Assembly (NCBI GenBank): GCA_030407315.1
Contig: JALQPE010000092.1
Span: forward strand, 102,724-166,723
DNA from: Asparagopsis taxiformis
Lineage: Eukaryota > Rhodophyta > Florideophyceae > Bonnemaisoniales > Bonnemaisoniaceae
Direction of reading: 5' to 3'
DNA: 64,000 bases
Position numbers and translations under genes: made by a program. The notes beneath the pieces were generated by a model, which worked only from the letters and a program-made list of their open reading frames with translations, was not told the DNA's origin and did no database searches. The stretch's first letter is position 1. Every line of letters begins with the position of its first letter. Shown in pieces: positions 1 through 10,233 of the stretch.

Positions 1-182
1 TCCTCGCTGTAGAGAACGGATGGGGGTAGGTCCTGTCGCAGGTATCTGATGGCTGCTTCGTCGGAGGGTTGAGGGTCAGCCATGATAGTGACACTCATAG
101 CTGCTTTGATGCCACCGTGGGCGGATGAGATCGGTGCGTAGTCCTTCAGATTGGACCTGATCTTTTCCAGTGAGGGTGCCAT
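1..182 (-). CDS. N-terminal 60 codons of an unknown protein, cut by the window edge
   Basis: An ATG on the minus strand at 182 opens a frame that runs off the left edge without a stop. It starts MAPSLEKIRSNLKDYAPISS and has no signal peptide or recognised motif. Composition is balanced and the frame is open for all 60 codons, which is modest evidence that it is real. The next minus-strand ORF (274-885) lies upstream of it. I do not recognise the family. It may be an accessory retroelement ORF or a host gene. Confidence 0.4.
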   Translation of the reverse strand, partial: MAPSLEKIRSNLKDYAPISSAHGGIKAAMSVTIMADPQPSDEAAIRYLRQDLPPSVLYSE

Positions 183-273
183 TGTCGCAGTATGGAGGGG
201 TGATGGACAGAAGGAAAATCTCAAAGGTTTGAACACTTTAGCTAAAAGTGGAAGTTTTGTAAGCTATTACAAC

Positions 274-885
274 TTAGTTATTCAACCTATCTAGAAACTC
301 CTTGTCCCTTGCTTGGCGCTTTTTGCGCAGGTGGCCACGTGTATGCTCGTGCGCTTCCGCTTCCAGGCGTGTGCGGAAGTGTAAGTCGCACAGCTCGCAA
401 GGGTAGAAGTTGTTCTTGCGAGCTTCTATTGCTTCAAGCACACGTTTGTGCTTGGAGCCTCCTTCGTGTATGCGCTTCTGATACGCCGAAGACAGAGTGA
501 TATCACAGACTTTACACTTGTACACGCGCTTGTCAGATGGGGGCTTAATACTCTTGTTAACTCGTGATTGAGCGACCCGATGAGTGTTGACAGAGGCTGC
601 GTGGGGCATAAGCTGTAACGTGCGACCTGTAGCACTTTCACCGACCTTAGGGCGCTCGGAAGAGGATGACGGGCGGTTCGCACGCGCGGTCTGGGTGATT
701 TGATCGGGGTCCGCGAGGAGTTCCCAATCTGTGTTAAGTACAGGAGTGCTGGGCCTTGTGAGGGCCTGGGCACAGTCGGACGGGACACTTTCTGGTCCGT
801 TGGTGGCTTGGTAAGCCCGCTGGACTCGTCTTTCTTGCTCCTGTATCACCGGCGGGTCGTTTGACGCACGCTTAGTTCTCGCCAC
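274..885 (-). CDS. Small protein with two U1/matrin-like C2H2 zinc fingers
   Basis: The 203-residue ORF has a disordered, Ser/Pro/Arg-rich N-terminal half. The C-terminal half has two C2H2 units, CKVCD...HEGGSKH (about residues 123-146) and CELCD...HEHTRGH (about 162-184), ending in a basic tail. The long Cys-to-His spacing and the H-x5-H pairs are typical of U1/matrin-type fingers, which bind RNA or nucleic acid. A second ORF of similar size with one such finger lies at 6897-7514 on the same strand, and a decayed Ty3/gypsy element sits between them. They may be related host genes or accessory ORFs. Function is inferred only from the fingers. Confidence 0.6.
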   Translation of the reverse strand: MARTKRASNDPPVIQEQERRVQRAYQATNGPESVPSDCAQALTRPSTPVLNTDWELLADPDQITQTARANRPSSSSERPKVGESATGRTLQLMPHAASVNTHRVAQSRVNKSIKPPSDKRVYKCKVCDITLSSAYQKRIHEGGSKHKRVLEAIEARKNNFYPCELCDLHFRTRLEAEAHEHTRGHLRKKRQARDKEFLDRLNN

Positions 886-1539
886 TGTAATTTACGTTAG
901 CTTCCAGTTTTTACCTTCTTTTGGGGGTTATTTACTTTTTTACTTTCTTTTTTTTTGGGGTTTTTACTCTTTTTCTCTTTTTTTGGGGTTCTTCCCCTTT
1001 TTCTTTTTAGATCCCTTTTTTGTTTAGTTTTGAGAACTATTACCGAAGTAATCAGACAGGAGTCCGCCAAATGTTCCGCAAAGTTTTAAACAAAAAAGTT
1101 GTAGTAAAACTGTCGCGCAATATTTGGAATTCAAATTTCCAGATGCGAGTTTCCTTGTAAAGTCTAGACTGTCAGAAAAACTCAGTAGTTTCCAATAAAA
1201 AATTCCAGAATATTTTTTAATTTCCAGAAAGTTCTCGAATTTTTGACACGTGTGGGGATAGGTTGCCTTCTGAAGAGGCGGATGCTGTTGCCCGAGGAGG
1301 GCAGGAATTGATTACCGATCGCGGGCTCGAGGGGTGTGGCTGTGAATGACGACCGGGGCACTTGCAGGCGGGGGATTGCCAGAGGGAAATTTTATTCGTC
1401 GCTGAGGGGGGAGGTTGATTTGTTGGATGATGATCGTTGGAATTTTCCAGGCACCGGCTGGGCACCGCCGGTTATGTAGCCATCCACTGGCGAGGAAAAT
1501 TCCTTCACCAAGTGTAGAGCTAATTTGCACGGCGGCGGC
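886..1539. other. Intergenic, T/G-rich then mixed sequence
   Basis: Positions 900-1030 are homopolymer-rich (runs of T and G on the plus strand). This lies immediately upstream of the minus-strand zinc-finger ORF and could be its promoter or 5' leader. From 1040 to 1540 only short overlapping ORFs appear, with no motif I recognise. Confidence 0.4.
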
Positions 1540-1930
1540 GGTGGCAGATCTAATACAGTATATCTAATTTCTAGCTAATTATTTCTAAAATATTTTGTCG
1601 TAGCGAAGAATTTTAGTAGCTAGTATGTAAAGAGGGGCACTTCCAGCAGCCATTCCAGTACCTCCTTTATAGAATTCTAGATTAGCTCGTAGACTACTAA
1701 AATTACTACACTAGCCTAGCGATAGTAATTTCATGGACTCGCAGAGTAAGGTGCAAATTTAGCTTCTATTCGCACCTTACGATCGAGACTACTATAGCTA
1801 GTGTAATGTAAACTATCATGGAACCTACTCATTCTAAGAAGGGGTGTAATTGCGTAGTGTAAACTATCCTAGCGTATTGTAAATTCCATAATGGAACTGA
1901 TCCGACTGGATCATCCAGATGGACGTTACA
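1540..1930 (-). repeat. Probable 3' LTR of the minus-strand Ty3/gypsy element
   Basis: Starts with TGTAACG on the minus strand directly after the polypurine tract at 1931-1945. It is non-coding and AT-rich with repeated GTGTAAACTATC-like words. The outer end cannot be placed because no second LTR copy is visible, so 1540 is approximate. Confidence 0.45.
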
Positions 1931-1950
1931 ACCCTTCCCCTTTTAGATCC

Positions 1951-4900
1951 TTATCCGTCCTCGAAAAGGTTCTTGAAGTACTCCTCGATGATTTCCTGCT
2001 GATCGTCGACTTCTTGTTTGTTGACCCATGTGTTCTCGATTGGACTTGAGTCTCGAAAACTCACCAAAAACTGTACTTCGGAGTTTCGGATCCGATGTGC
2101 AAGTATCTTCTCTATTGCGGCTTTCTTCTCATGAGAAATTGCAAAACTTGTATCTACCGAAGCCTCACGTGCGGAATAATCTTCACGGAATTTCTTCAGA
2201 ATTGAAATGTTGAAAGTAGGATGAATATGCTTATATTCACTGGAAAGCTCTAGACGATACGCACGTCCAGATGCTAACTTCTCGGTGATTGTAAAGGGGC
2301 CGATGTATTTCGGTGAGAACTTCTTGGTTCTTCCTCGTCGGAGAGGAAGATTTCTTGTTGAGAGCATCAAGAGATCGCCCACTTCAAATTGAATATCTTC
2401 TCGATTTTGGTTCACATGATCAGATGTGGTAATGTTGGCTTAGCGAATAGATTCTTGAGCAAGACGATTTGCTTCTTGAATTTCTTCAATGAATTTTTTT
2501 GTAGCAATATTCGACAACTCGGAGAAATCGGAATGTAGAATGTTGGAAATGGAAAAGGGATGCTGACCGTAGTCAAGATAGAATGGCGATTGCTTAGTAG
2601 CTTCATTGACGTAATTGTTGTATGCGAATTAAAGACCCGGAAGGTGTTTATCCCAGTCTTTTTGGGTATAAGAAACGAAGCAACGAAGCATCTCCTCGAT
2701 TGTTCGAAATGATCGTTCTGATTGTCCGTCTGTTTGAGGATGGAAAGCTGTTGAAAGATTTAACTTTACCTTCAACAGTTTCATAAGCTCCTTCCAAAAT
2801 GATCCAGTGAATCTGCTATCTCGGTCGGAAATGATTTTGCGAGGTAATCCATGATGTCTGTACACCTCTTTGTAGAACTCATCAGCAGTATCCTTGGCCG
2901 TATGATTTGGTTCCAATGGAATAAAATGTGCTCTTTTGGATAGTTTATCCACGACTATTAGTATGGCACTTTTATTGTTAGCGGTTCTGGGAAGTTCAAA
3001 TATGAAATCCATAGAAATTTCTTTCCATTTATTAGTAGGTGGTGGAAACGGTCTAATAGTCCCCAACTGTTTTTGATTTGAGCTCTTGGCTTCTTGACAC
3101 TTCTTGCATGTTCTAATGTATTCATGTATTTCCTTATTCATTCTTGGCCAGTAGAAGAATTTCCGAATTCTCTTAAGTGTCTTCTTAAATCCTCTATGCG
3201 CCCTAATTAAGGATTCATGATTATCATGGAGCACGGTCATCCTCGTGTTCCCATCTGGTATACATAATCTACTCTCAAAGTAAAGTCTTTTTCCAACTTT
3301 CCTGTATGGATCGGTGGTTTTAATATAGACTTCTTTGAAGTTTTCATCACGTAGATATTCTTGTTCGAGTTTATCTAACGTCTCTTTGGATACGTGAATA
3401 GTAGATACGTTCATGAGTTTACAGATAATATCTGTAGACTTTCGGTATACTTCTTTGTACTGTCTAGATAAGGTATCCGCGACAATATTAGACTTCCCTT
3501 TGATATATTCTATCTCGTAATCGAACTCTTACATGAACTCTACCCACCTTGCCTGTTTGCGGGATAGAGATTTTTGTGTATCTAGGTATTTCAAGGGATG
3601 ATGATCAGTCTTTATCTTGAATTTTGAGCCATGTGGATATGGTCTCCATGTTTGTAATGAATGTATTATCGCTAGTAGCTCTCTTTCATGAGTACCGTAC
3701 TCATGAAAGAGAGCTAGTGACTATAGTTCTGTTCTGCAGGATTAAGCTTTCTAGAAGCATACGCTACCGGACGAGTCCCTAATTTATCTGTTTGTGTAAG
3801 GACTGCGCCTACTCCAGTCTGAGAAGCGTCTGCAGTTAATTCGTATGGTAGATTTGGATCTGCGCATCGTAATACCGGTGCGTTGGTGAGCAATTGCTTC
3901 AGAATATTGGAAGATCCTTGCTCCTCTTCAGTCCATCTTTATCCTCTATCTTTTCTGGTTATATTAGTAAGAGGCGTTGCCACTATAGCAAAATCCTTTA
4001 CGAATCTTCTGTAGTAGTTACAAAGTCCAAGAAAGCTTTGAACTTGAGTTACGTTCTCTGGTATTTCCCAATTTTTTATGGCTTCAATTTTCATTAAATT
4101 TACTTGAATTCCATTTTTGCTTATAATATGCCCTAAGTATTCAATCTCTTGTTTAAATAAATCGCACTTGGACTTCTTTCCATACAGCTTATGTTTTCGT
4201 AAAAGCTCTAGAACTTTTGTAAGATGTTCCCAATGTTCTTCCTTAGTCTTGCTGTAAATCAAGATATCATCTAGATATACTAGAACAAACTCATCAATGT
4301 ATGGTCTCAGCACATTATTCATTAACATTTGGAAACATCCTGGTGCTCCTGTTAAACCAAATGGAGTCACTAAGTATTCAAATTGTCCATACCTGGTTCT
4401 GAAAGCTGTTTTTTCGATATCAGAGTCTCTGACCCTTATCTGGTGGTATCCAGATCTTAAGTCTATAGACGAAAAATAGTTCGCTTCTCCGACCTGATCC
4501 CATACTTCATCAATTCTAGGTAATAGTACTTGGTTCTTGATTTTTTGTTTATATAATGCTCAGTAGTCTATACACATGCGTAGACCACCATCTTTTTTTG
4601 GTGTAAATAGTACTGGGATTCCCCATGGACTTATACTTGGTCTGATGAATCCATGGTCTAAAGCTCCTTCAATCTGTTTCTTCATTTATTCGAGCTCCTT
4701 TCTCGATAGTTTGTATATTGGTCCCATTTTGGGTTTTGCGTCTTTTTCTAGGTCTATTCTCATTTCCACTGATCTCTTCGGTGGTAATTCTTTTGGTAAT
4801 TCTTCAGGGAATACATCACTGTACTCTTGTAATAATTTCTCTAATTTAGATGCATCTTGTTCTCTTCTTTCGTCTTTTCTTTGATGGTTTGCAGGCCATT

Positions 4901-5618
4901 CTCCTGATTCATAAGTCTTTCGCGTAGGATCTTCCCCTAATAATTTGTGATTTTGCGCAGGACCTTCCCCTGTTTGAGTTTTCCTTGGATCGCTTCCAAT
5001 CCATGCTCCCTTCCCCATGTTTTCCTCTTGTGAGTAATCCTCTCTTTTATCTTCTTTAGAAGTTCTTATAACCACGTGGTATATCTTGCTTTTCTTTTTT
5101 CTACACAACCTTGTGAACTGTTTGCTCGTAAGCATGTATGTCAGGCGGGAATTCCCATGCTTAGAATCTTTCTCTGCGTCCAGAGTAATTAGTCTATTTC
5201 TTTGTTTCAGTAACATACGAGATTTTTTCCAATCTATTATAGGGTTGGCCTTGGACAGCCATGACATGCCTAGGATTATGTCGTAAGCAATCCAGTCGAC
5301 TATATAAGGTTTTACTCTTATCGTAGCTTCCCCTATCCGCATGGTGAAACTTTTAGAACAAGTGTTCATAGTAACGAGTGTTCCGTCCCATAGTTCAACG
5401 TTAAGGTCCGTATGTTTTCCCTTTATCTGTAGTTTATTTGCAAACTCTTTTGATATAACTACTTCTTCACATCCACTATCGACGAGGATTGAACAAGTAG
5501 GTTCGCGACTTACTACCTGAACAGATCCATGGAAGTTCAATAGTGTTTGTTTCTTTCCTTCACTACGATCTTTGTACGGTGAGAACGTACAAAGCTTCAC
5601 AAGGTTTGGTTCACGCAA
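1951..5618 (-). pseudogene. pol: Ty3/gypsy pol remnant (PR-RT-RH-IN-chromodomain)
   Basis: The protease carries a DSG active site within ILVDSGCEEVVIS (about 5490). RT shows IDLRSGYHQI and YLDDILIYS (about 4265-4290). The RNase H region is broken. Integrase is at 2629-3414, with DFIF, ISDRDSRF and the HPQTDGQSER stretch that holds the catalytic Glu. The C-terminal piece (1951-2415) has the GP[FY]-like region and a chromodomain (LVSFRDSSPIENTW). Stops interrupt the frame just after 4686 and near 4566, there are shifts around 3900-3940 and 2400-2620, and an inverted duplication breaks RNase H at 3676-3716. The product cannot be functional. Confidence 0.85.
3676..3716. repeat. Snap-back palindrome inside RNase H (19-bp arms, 3-nt loop)
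   Basis: The arm at 3676-3694 and the arm at 3698-3716 are perfect reverse complements separated by ccg. Read on the minus strand, the right part of this stretch encodes the expected THERELLAI segment of RNase H. The other arm is an extra inverted copy, which breaks the frame. It looks like a template-switch duplication or an assembly fold-back. Confidence 0.85.
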
Positions 5619-5736
5619 CTCATTCTTTTCTCATTTTGTATTTTTGTATTTTTTTGTGTTTTCTGATGTTTTCTGCAATGCGCTTCGGCTATAGTACAAT
5701 GACCCGTTGATGTGCCGAATGCATCAAACGGAAGCG

Positions 5737-6749
5737 TTAGTTTTTTTCCGAATTACTGGAGAATTGAGATCCCCTCTGGCTAGATTGTGCCCTTTGAACT
5801 CCAAATTGGGAGTGGTTCCTCAGTCTTCCTCCTGAGTGGTTCCTTGCAATGCAATTTGGTTTTCCGCAGACGTAACAAAGCTTATTTGCCATCCTCCTCC
5901 TTTTCTCAGCGGGGGATAGTCGTTGGTGAAAGCCCTGGTTATAAATTCTTCTATTCTGGATGTTTCCGATTTGCATCGGTGTGGGTCCACTGGAGTATCC
6001 TGGGTAGTTCGATGTGTATCCAAAGTTTGACCCATTGCTAGAGTATAACCCATCAAACTTATCAGCGATTCTCATTGCGTGATCCAATGATTCTGGTTCA
6101 ACTCTTTCCACCTCTATTCGGATCTTATGTTTTAGGCCGTGGCTATAGTGGAAGATTTGTTCATCATTCTCCGTGCTTGGTATTTGCAACAGCCATCTGG
6201 AGAACTCCTTGTTGTATTCTCTGACGGAATGCAACTTTCCAGTCTGTTTCAATTCACTGAGTATTTTTCGAGCGTTCAACTCCCTGTTTACAGGTTCAAA
6301 GTGTTTCAATAGTTCCCTTTCAAACTCTTCGAAGGTACCAATATCAACTGCATTGAGAGTTACCAAATCCCACCATTGCATTCCATCACCCGTGAGGTAG
6401 CAAACTGCATAGGTTATCTTAGTTTTCTCCGATGGAGGAAGGGTTTGCATGTCGAAAAGGTTTCGCAAACTCTTCAACCAACTTCGGGCGTTTCGGCCAC
6501 TGAACTTGTCTGGTTTACCTATCTCTAGATTATCCTTCCTTTGCTCTCTGGCTAGGTTTTGATACTGTCGGTTTGCAACATCCAATTGGCTTTGAAGGTG
6601 ACTGATCTGGGATTGCATCCGATCATATACTTGTTGAGTGTAGGTTGTTGTGGGGTAGCCTGTTGTTGCTGATGTGGAGGAGGTTGAGTAGCCTGTTGAC
6701 GTCGGTTGCTTTCGGGTGGGCGCCTATTATGAATATTTTTAGGATCCAT
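5737..6749 (-). pseudogene. gag: Ty3/gypsy gag with a Gln-rich N-terminus and an unusual zinc knuckle
   Basis: The main frame (5737-6618, 293 aa) has the retrotransposon gag core around YLTGDGMQWW and EFERELLKHFEPV. The N-terminal Pro/Gln-rich part (6552-6749) is in another frame, so one single-base shift lies near 6620-6640. The C-terminal knuckle reads CYVCGKPNCIARNH, where the family norm is C-x2-C-x4-H-x4-C. Here the third and fourth ligands are exchanged (Cys then His). The pol frame follows at 5618. Confidence 0.8.
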
Positions 6750-6896
6750 AATGAATTACAGTGTACTTAGAGAGCAAAAGTGTTTTAATCCCAAGTTTCG
6801 GTATTTCACGAAGGGAATTTTAATGTTCAGGATTTTCAAAGTTGGTTCAGGAATTTTCAATTCAATGCGACTTTTATTGGTAATTCAAATGTTTTT

Positions 6897-7514
6897 CTAT
6901 TTCTGAGTGTAATACTTGAGAACCTTTCTTACAGACTTAGCCGAGTGTTTTCCCGGTTTCTTGATTGAATTCCAGCGTTCAATGCTGCCAGTGTCAGCAG
7001 CAAGCCTGACCAACCGGAGAAGCTGCTCCTTGCGGCGGCGGTGCTCTGGGTCGAGCTTGTGTTCGTTGAAATGTAATATATTTTTGAACTCAGTATCGCA
7101 AAAGTCGCATTGTAAAGAAAGTACCTTACTGTAATGTCTATCTAAATTGCTTACTGTCTTGGTTGTCCCGTCACGATTAAACAAGTGTTTAATGTGATCC
7201 TCGGTGGTGTTGTGTACAGCGCACGATTGGTGTCTCGGTTTCAATACCTGGCAGGATGAGCACCGTAGGCCAGCCTGTCCGTGGTGGCTCTCTAGTCCCA
7301 ATGTGGGGCCAGCGTTCAATGCGCCACCAAAAATCTTATTGGTCAACTCATCTTGATTCGGCAGTGATTGGCCGATTGGGGAGGCGGAAGCCGTATTAAT
7401 TTCCTTCTCAGCCGTTTGTACCGGCTTGTCTGAAGCGGAAATAGTTTCCGTGGCCGGTGGCTGTTCAGCCGTAGCGGCGTTGTTATTGGCCTGTTCAGCA
7501 GTAGGGTTGCACAC
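6897..7514 (-). CDS. Small zinc-finger protein of unknown role
   Basis: The 205-residue ORF has an Ala/Thr/Glu-rich N-terminus. A Cys/His cluster follows (CSSCQVLKPRHQSCAVH, about residues 83-99), then a C2H2 finger CDFCDTEF...HFNEHKLDPEH (about 137-157) and a basic C-terminus. The finger resembles those of the ORF at 274-885. The start codon lies about 60 bp outside the left end of the large CACTA-like element at 7574, so that insertion may have separated the gene from its upstream region. The role is unknown; nucleic-acid binding is inferred. Confidence 0.55.
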   Translation of the reverse strand: MCNPTAEQANNNAATAEQPPATETISASDKPVQTAEKEINTASASPIGQSLPNQDELTNKIFGGALNAGPTLGLESHHGQAGLRCSSCQVLKPRHQSCAVHNTTEDHIKHLFNRDGTTKTVSNLDRHYSKVLSLQCDFCDTEFKNILHFNEHKLDPEHRRRKEQLLRLVRLAADTGSIERWNSIKKPGKHSAKSVRKVLKYYTQK

Positions 7515-7573
7515 TGCAATTAAAATTCGTTATACTTTTCGGTCAGATCGCTGATTGGGCGATGCTACCCGTT

Positions 7574-7592
7574 CACTACTGAGTTTGAGATC
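7574..7592 (+). repeat. Left terminal inverted repeat of the CACTA-like element
   Basis: CACTACTGAGTTTGAGATC, matching the reverse complement of 59970-59988 at 16 of 19 positions, including all of the first eight bases. Confidence 0.75.
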
Positions 7593-7593
7593 A

Positions 7594-7960
7594 AAAAATG
7601 TAGTAAATTTACTGCCTGAGGCAGTAAAAATCACTGCCTGAGCAATGTAGTGCCTGAGGCAATAAAATTACTATTTTAATTTTTTCAGTTCTAGTGCCGC
7701 AGGCAGTAAAATACAAAATTTCCTGGCAGTACGGTATGTAGCAGAATGCAGTACTGTACGATAGCAAATTCTAGTAATTTTTGCTGGTACCACAGGGCAG
7801 TAGTGCAATGCAGTGATTTTTGATGATTTTTGCAATGGAATGTACTGCCATACAGTACTGCCCTGGCAAATGACCTGGCATTAGAATCAGACAGTAAAAT
7901 ATACTGGCTCCGGCAGTGAATTGTACTGCCTGCAAGTACTGCCTTGATAGTAATTGGTGA
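7594..7960. repeat. Left subterminal repeat region (GGCAGTA/TACTGCC words)
   Basis: About a dozen copies of ACTGCC or GGCAGT occur in both orientations within about 370 bp, some paired as palindromes (for example 7608-7628). The same words fill 58800-59969 at the other end. In CACTA elements such arrays bind the element's own transposase or accessory protein; that role is inferred here. Confidence 0.7.
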
Positions 7961-8265
7961 TTGGTATTTTCTGAGATTCAATGTTGCAATAGTTGTCCAG
8001 GATAGGGTTGTACAATGTGTTCGCATGTGAGTTCAAGTAGAGAAGAGAGGAAACTATTCTGAAGCTACTAGTAGTGAGAAGTGTAGAGGATGCATGGTCA
8101 CATGGAAATGACCGTTACAAAAAAGGTAGGAGAAAATCGGTCGTTTTCCGAGGATATGAGTAGAGTAGTTGGCATTATTTGTTACTATTGCTAGCATTCT
8201 CGCTGCAGGAAAAGCGTTTGGAGTGACACTCTTCAATTGGAACGAGAGGCGAAGTTGGACGGAAG

Positions 8266-9716
8266 ATGGAATCTCAGCGTCGTGAGGAAAATCCAAATGA
8301 CTGCCTAGCAGGGATTATTCGAGAGGGATTCAGGACAGTGACTGGGGAAGTTCGTCGTATTGGGGAGAGGATGGATGAAATCGACGATGATCGAACGTCC
8401 CAACGCCAGCAAATCGAAAAGCTGATGAGTCGCGTCGAGTTTATAGTAACGGAATTACAGGGTGTGACCGGTTGCGCATCTCGCAGTCAGCAGAACTATC
8501 GTTTTCTAACACTTTTCTGTGTGCAGTATTTGGAACTGTTGTACCTTTGCTGGTCGACAAGGTTGATGCTGGGGCGACAATTTACAACAACCAAGGAATC
8601 TACGACCTCCGTGGGTGCAGGCTGCTCTCTGCAATGATGTTTGCGAAGCAGAGCAATGACAAGAGAGATGTGTTCCAATCCAACACCGGGAAGAACAACA
8701 TCGAGCTTCGATTCCAAGTGGTGATGTCTCTCCTGCGGAACATTCAGAAGGAAAAGTCGGGTACAGGCCGTACAGTGGAAGGCTCGAGCTCTGGACGCGA
8801 TTCGGATGCGTTCAACGTCTGGAAGGAGAACAAGTACATTCCGGACAAAATAATCGAAGAAGTTGTTTATGGTGCCACTGGCGATGGCCGAAACCAGCCT
8901 GCAGGAAGCATTGACGGAGGGGCTAGGAAGCGGAGGAAGACAGATGGAAATGGTGGACAGTTGAGCAAGCGTGAAATATCTTTGGCTGTTACGAAAGTTG
9001 CGCTGACAAAGGTGCTCGGTTTCCTGAACAAGTCTAGAGAGCAGGTGCGCCATCGATTCCTTGTCGAACTGGGGTTCGCTCTAGTGTTGGAAACGGACGC
9101 CTCTATCACTTTCGAGTTTCCAACTCACGATCTCATTCGAGATATGGATGTTATCCCCGATACCCGTGTGACCAACGGAAATCTAAGGCCTGAGGAACGG
9201 AAAGTTGTGGATGACAAGAATTCCGAGATCTTGATACAATTCATCGCTGAGCGGAAAGAGATGGCTGTCATCATTCAGTACGAAGTCGAGATATCGGGAT
9301 GTGTGGCCAAAAGGATGATTCGAAGGAGAATCAATATCCTGGAGGTAGCCCTGAACACTGCAATTGCTTTCCTTCAATGCACGAGTAGAATGGTTTTCCT
9401 GCGACGTTCCTGCAATTCACTCAGATTTGTCTATGCAATCGCTTCCGGGATTCTAGGAATTTTCAAGGTACAATCAGGTCAGACCTTCGAAGAAAGTGTA
9501 CAAGACGAGCTCAAACAATTAGGAAAGGCGATGTTGCCGAGTGACCGAATCTGTAAGAGGCATCTCTGCGAAGATGTACTGACAATTACTAACGAAAAGT
9601 TCGATGAACAACACTTGGAACAGCGTAGTACCGCGTTTGAGGAGGATAGCGGACATGGAAATGACGAAGATGGGAGTGAAAGCTACATTGAAGTTTTCCT
9701 TGATGAGGAAGATTGA
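8266..9716 (+). CDS. Gene A: unknown transposon cargo protein with one 65-nt intron
   Basis: The ATG at 8266 opens a 65-codon exon. A GT at 8462 and an AG at 8525-8526 bound a 65-nt intron with CTAAC at 8506-8510 and a T-rich acceptor. Joining 8266-8461 to 8527-9716 gives a continuous 461-residue frame ending at 9716. The N-terminus predicts a coiled coil (IREGFRTVTGEVRRIGERMD). The middle is basic (ARKRRKTDG) and the C-terminus very acidic. No catalytic motif is recognised. It is the first gene inside the left end. A regulatory or DNA-binding accessory protein is possible but unproven. Confidence 0.6.
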
Positions 9717-10233
9717 TAATGGAAGCGGATAAGTAAAGTTTCATAACCTTTGAAGTAAAATAATTACGACGAGGCAGACTGAGGAGAAATAGAAACCTTT
9801 AGATATGAAACTGTCTAGGATATGAGTGGAAAAGGTGCACCCTAGCATGCTACGTACTACATGGTGTACTGGAAACAATAGCTATCGTTCTTATTTTTCA
9901 GCTCACTCTGCGACTAGAAAGCGTCATGTCTACTACGGTTAAGAGTTTTACCCTGTCATTGAGCACGCCTCTAGTAGCTTCGGGGCCTGTGCAGTCCCAT
10001 CCAATGCCGTAGCTCCACCTGGCAGAGTAGTGCGGAAAATAATACCGGGTATTATTTTGAGGAATATTTTGCCAAGTGGAGGGCAATCATTGTTACAGAA
10101 TGCAGACAGTCCCTGGACGAAGGAACAGGCCAGAAAGATACGGAGCATGTATCGATGGATACCATCGACTTGATCGAGGTTGGCTAATTCTGAAAAGTCG
10201 TGTAGACACATCTATAAAAGATAGAAAAACTTT
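9717..10233. other. Intergenic between genes A and B, containing a foldback element
   Basis: Genes A (plus) and B (minus) converge here. Apart from the foldback at 10001-10092 I see only short ORFs and AT-rich sequence, consistent with two 3' ends. Confidence 0.5.
10001..10092. mobile_element. 92-bp foldback MITE-like element, copy 1
   Basis: The arms (CCAATG...CCACCTGGCA and TTGCCAAGTGG...CATTG) are imperfect inverted repeats. The centre is the near-perfect palindrome AATAATACCGGGTATTATT (10039-10057, within an 11-bp-arm palindrome at 10036-10058). The same architecture recurs at 49053-49144 and about 53301-53400. One arm recurs at the end of the transposase remnant near 43270-43318. Confidence 0.6.

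Larger units (their letters stand above)
1540..6749 (-). mobile_element. Decayed Ty3/gypsy chromovirus, one LTR recognised
   Basis: Read on the minus strand, the order is gag, protease, reverse transcriptase, RNase H, integrase and chromodomain, the order of Ty3/gypsy (Metaviridae) chromoviruses. The internal region ends at 1951. It is followed by a polypurine tract (1931-1945, purine on the minus strand) and then sequence starting TGTAACG on the minus strand, the expected start of a 3' LTR. I cannot find a matching 5' LTR beyond 6749, so the copy seems 5'-truncated. Stops and frameshifts lie throughout pol. The left limit is approximate. Confidence 0.75.

Noticed and set aside
7594..7960. 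CRISPR array or simple satellite
   Set aside because: The words occur in both orientations with irregular spacing and no constant spacers. The matching array at the other end fits subterminal transposon repeats.
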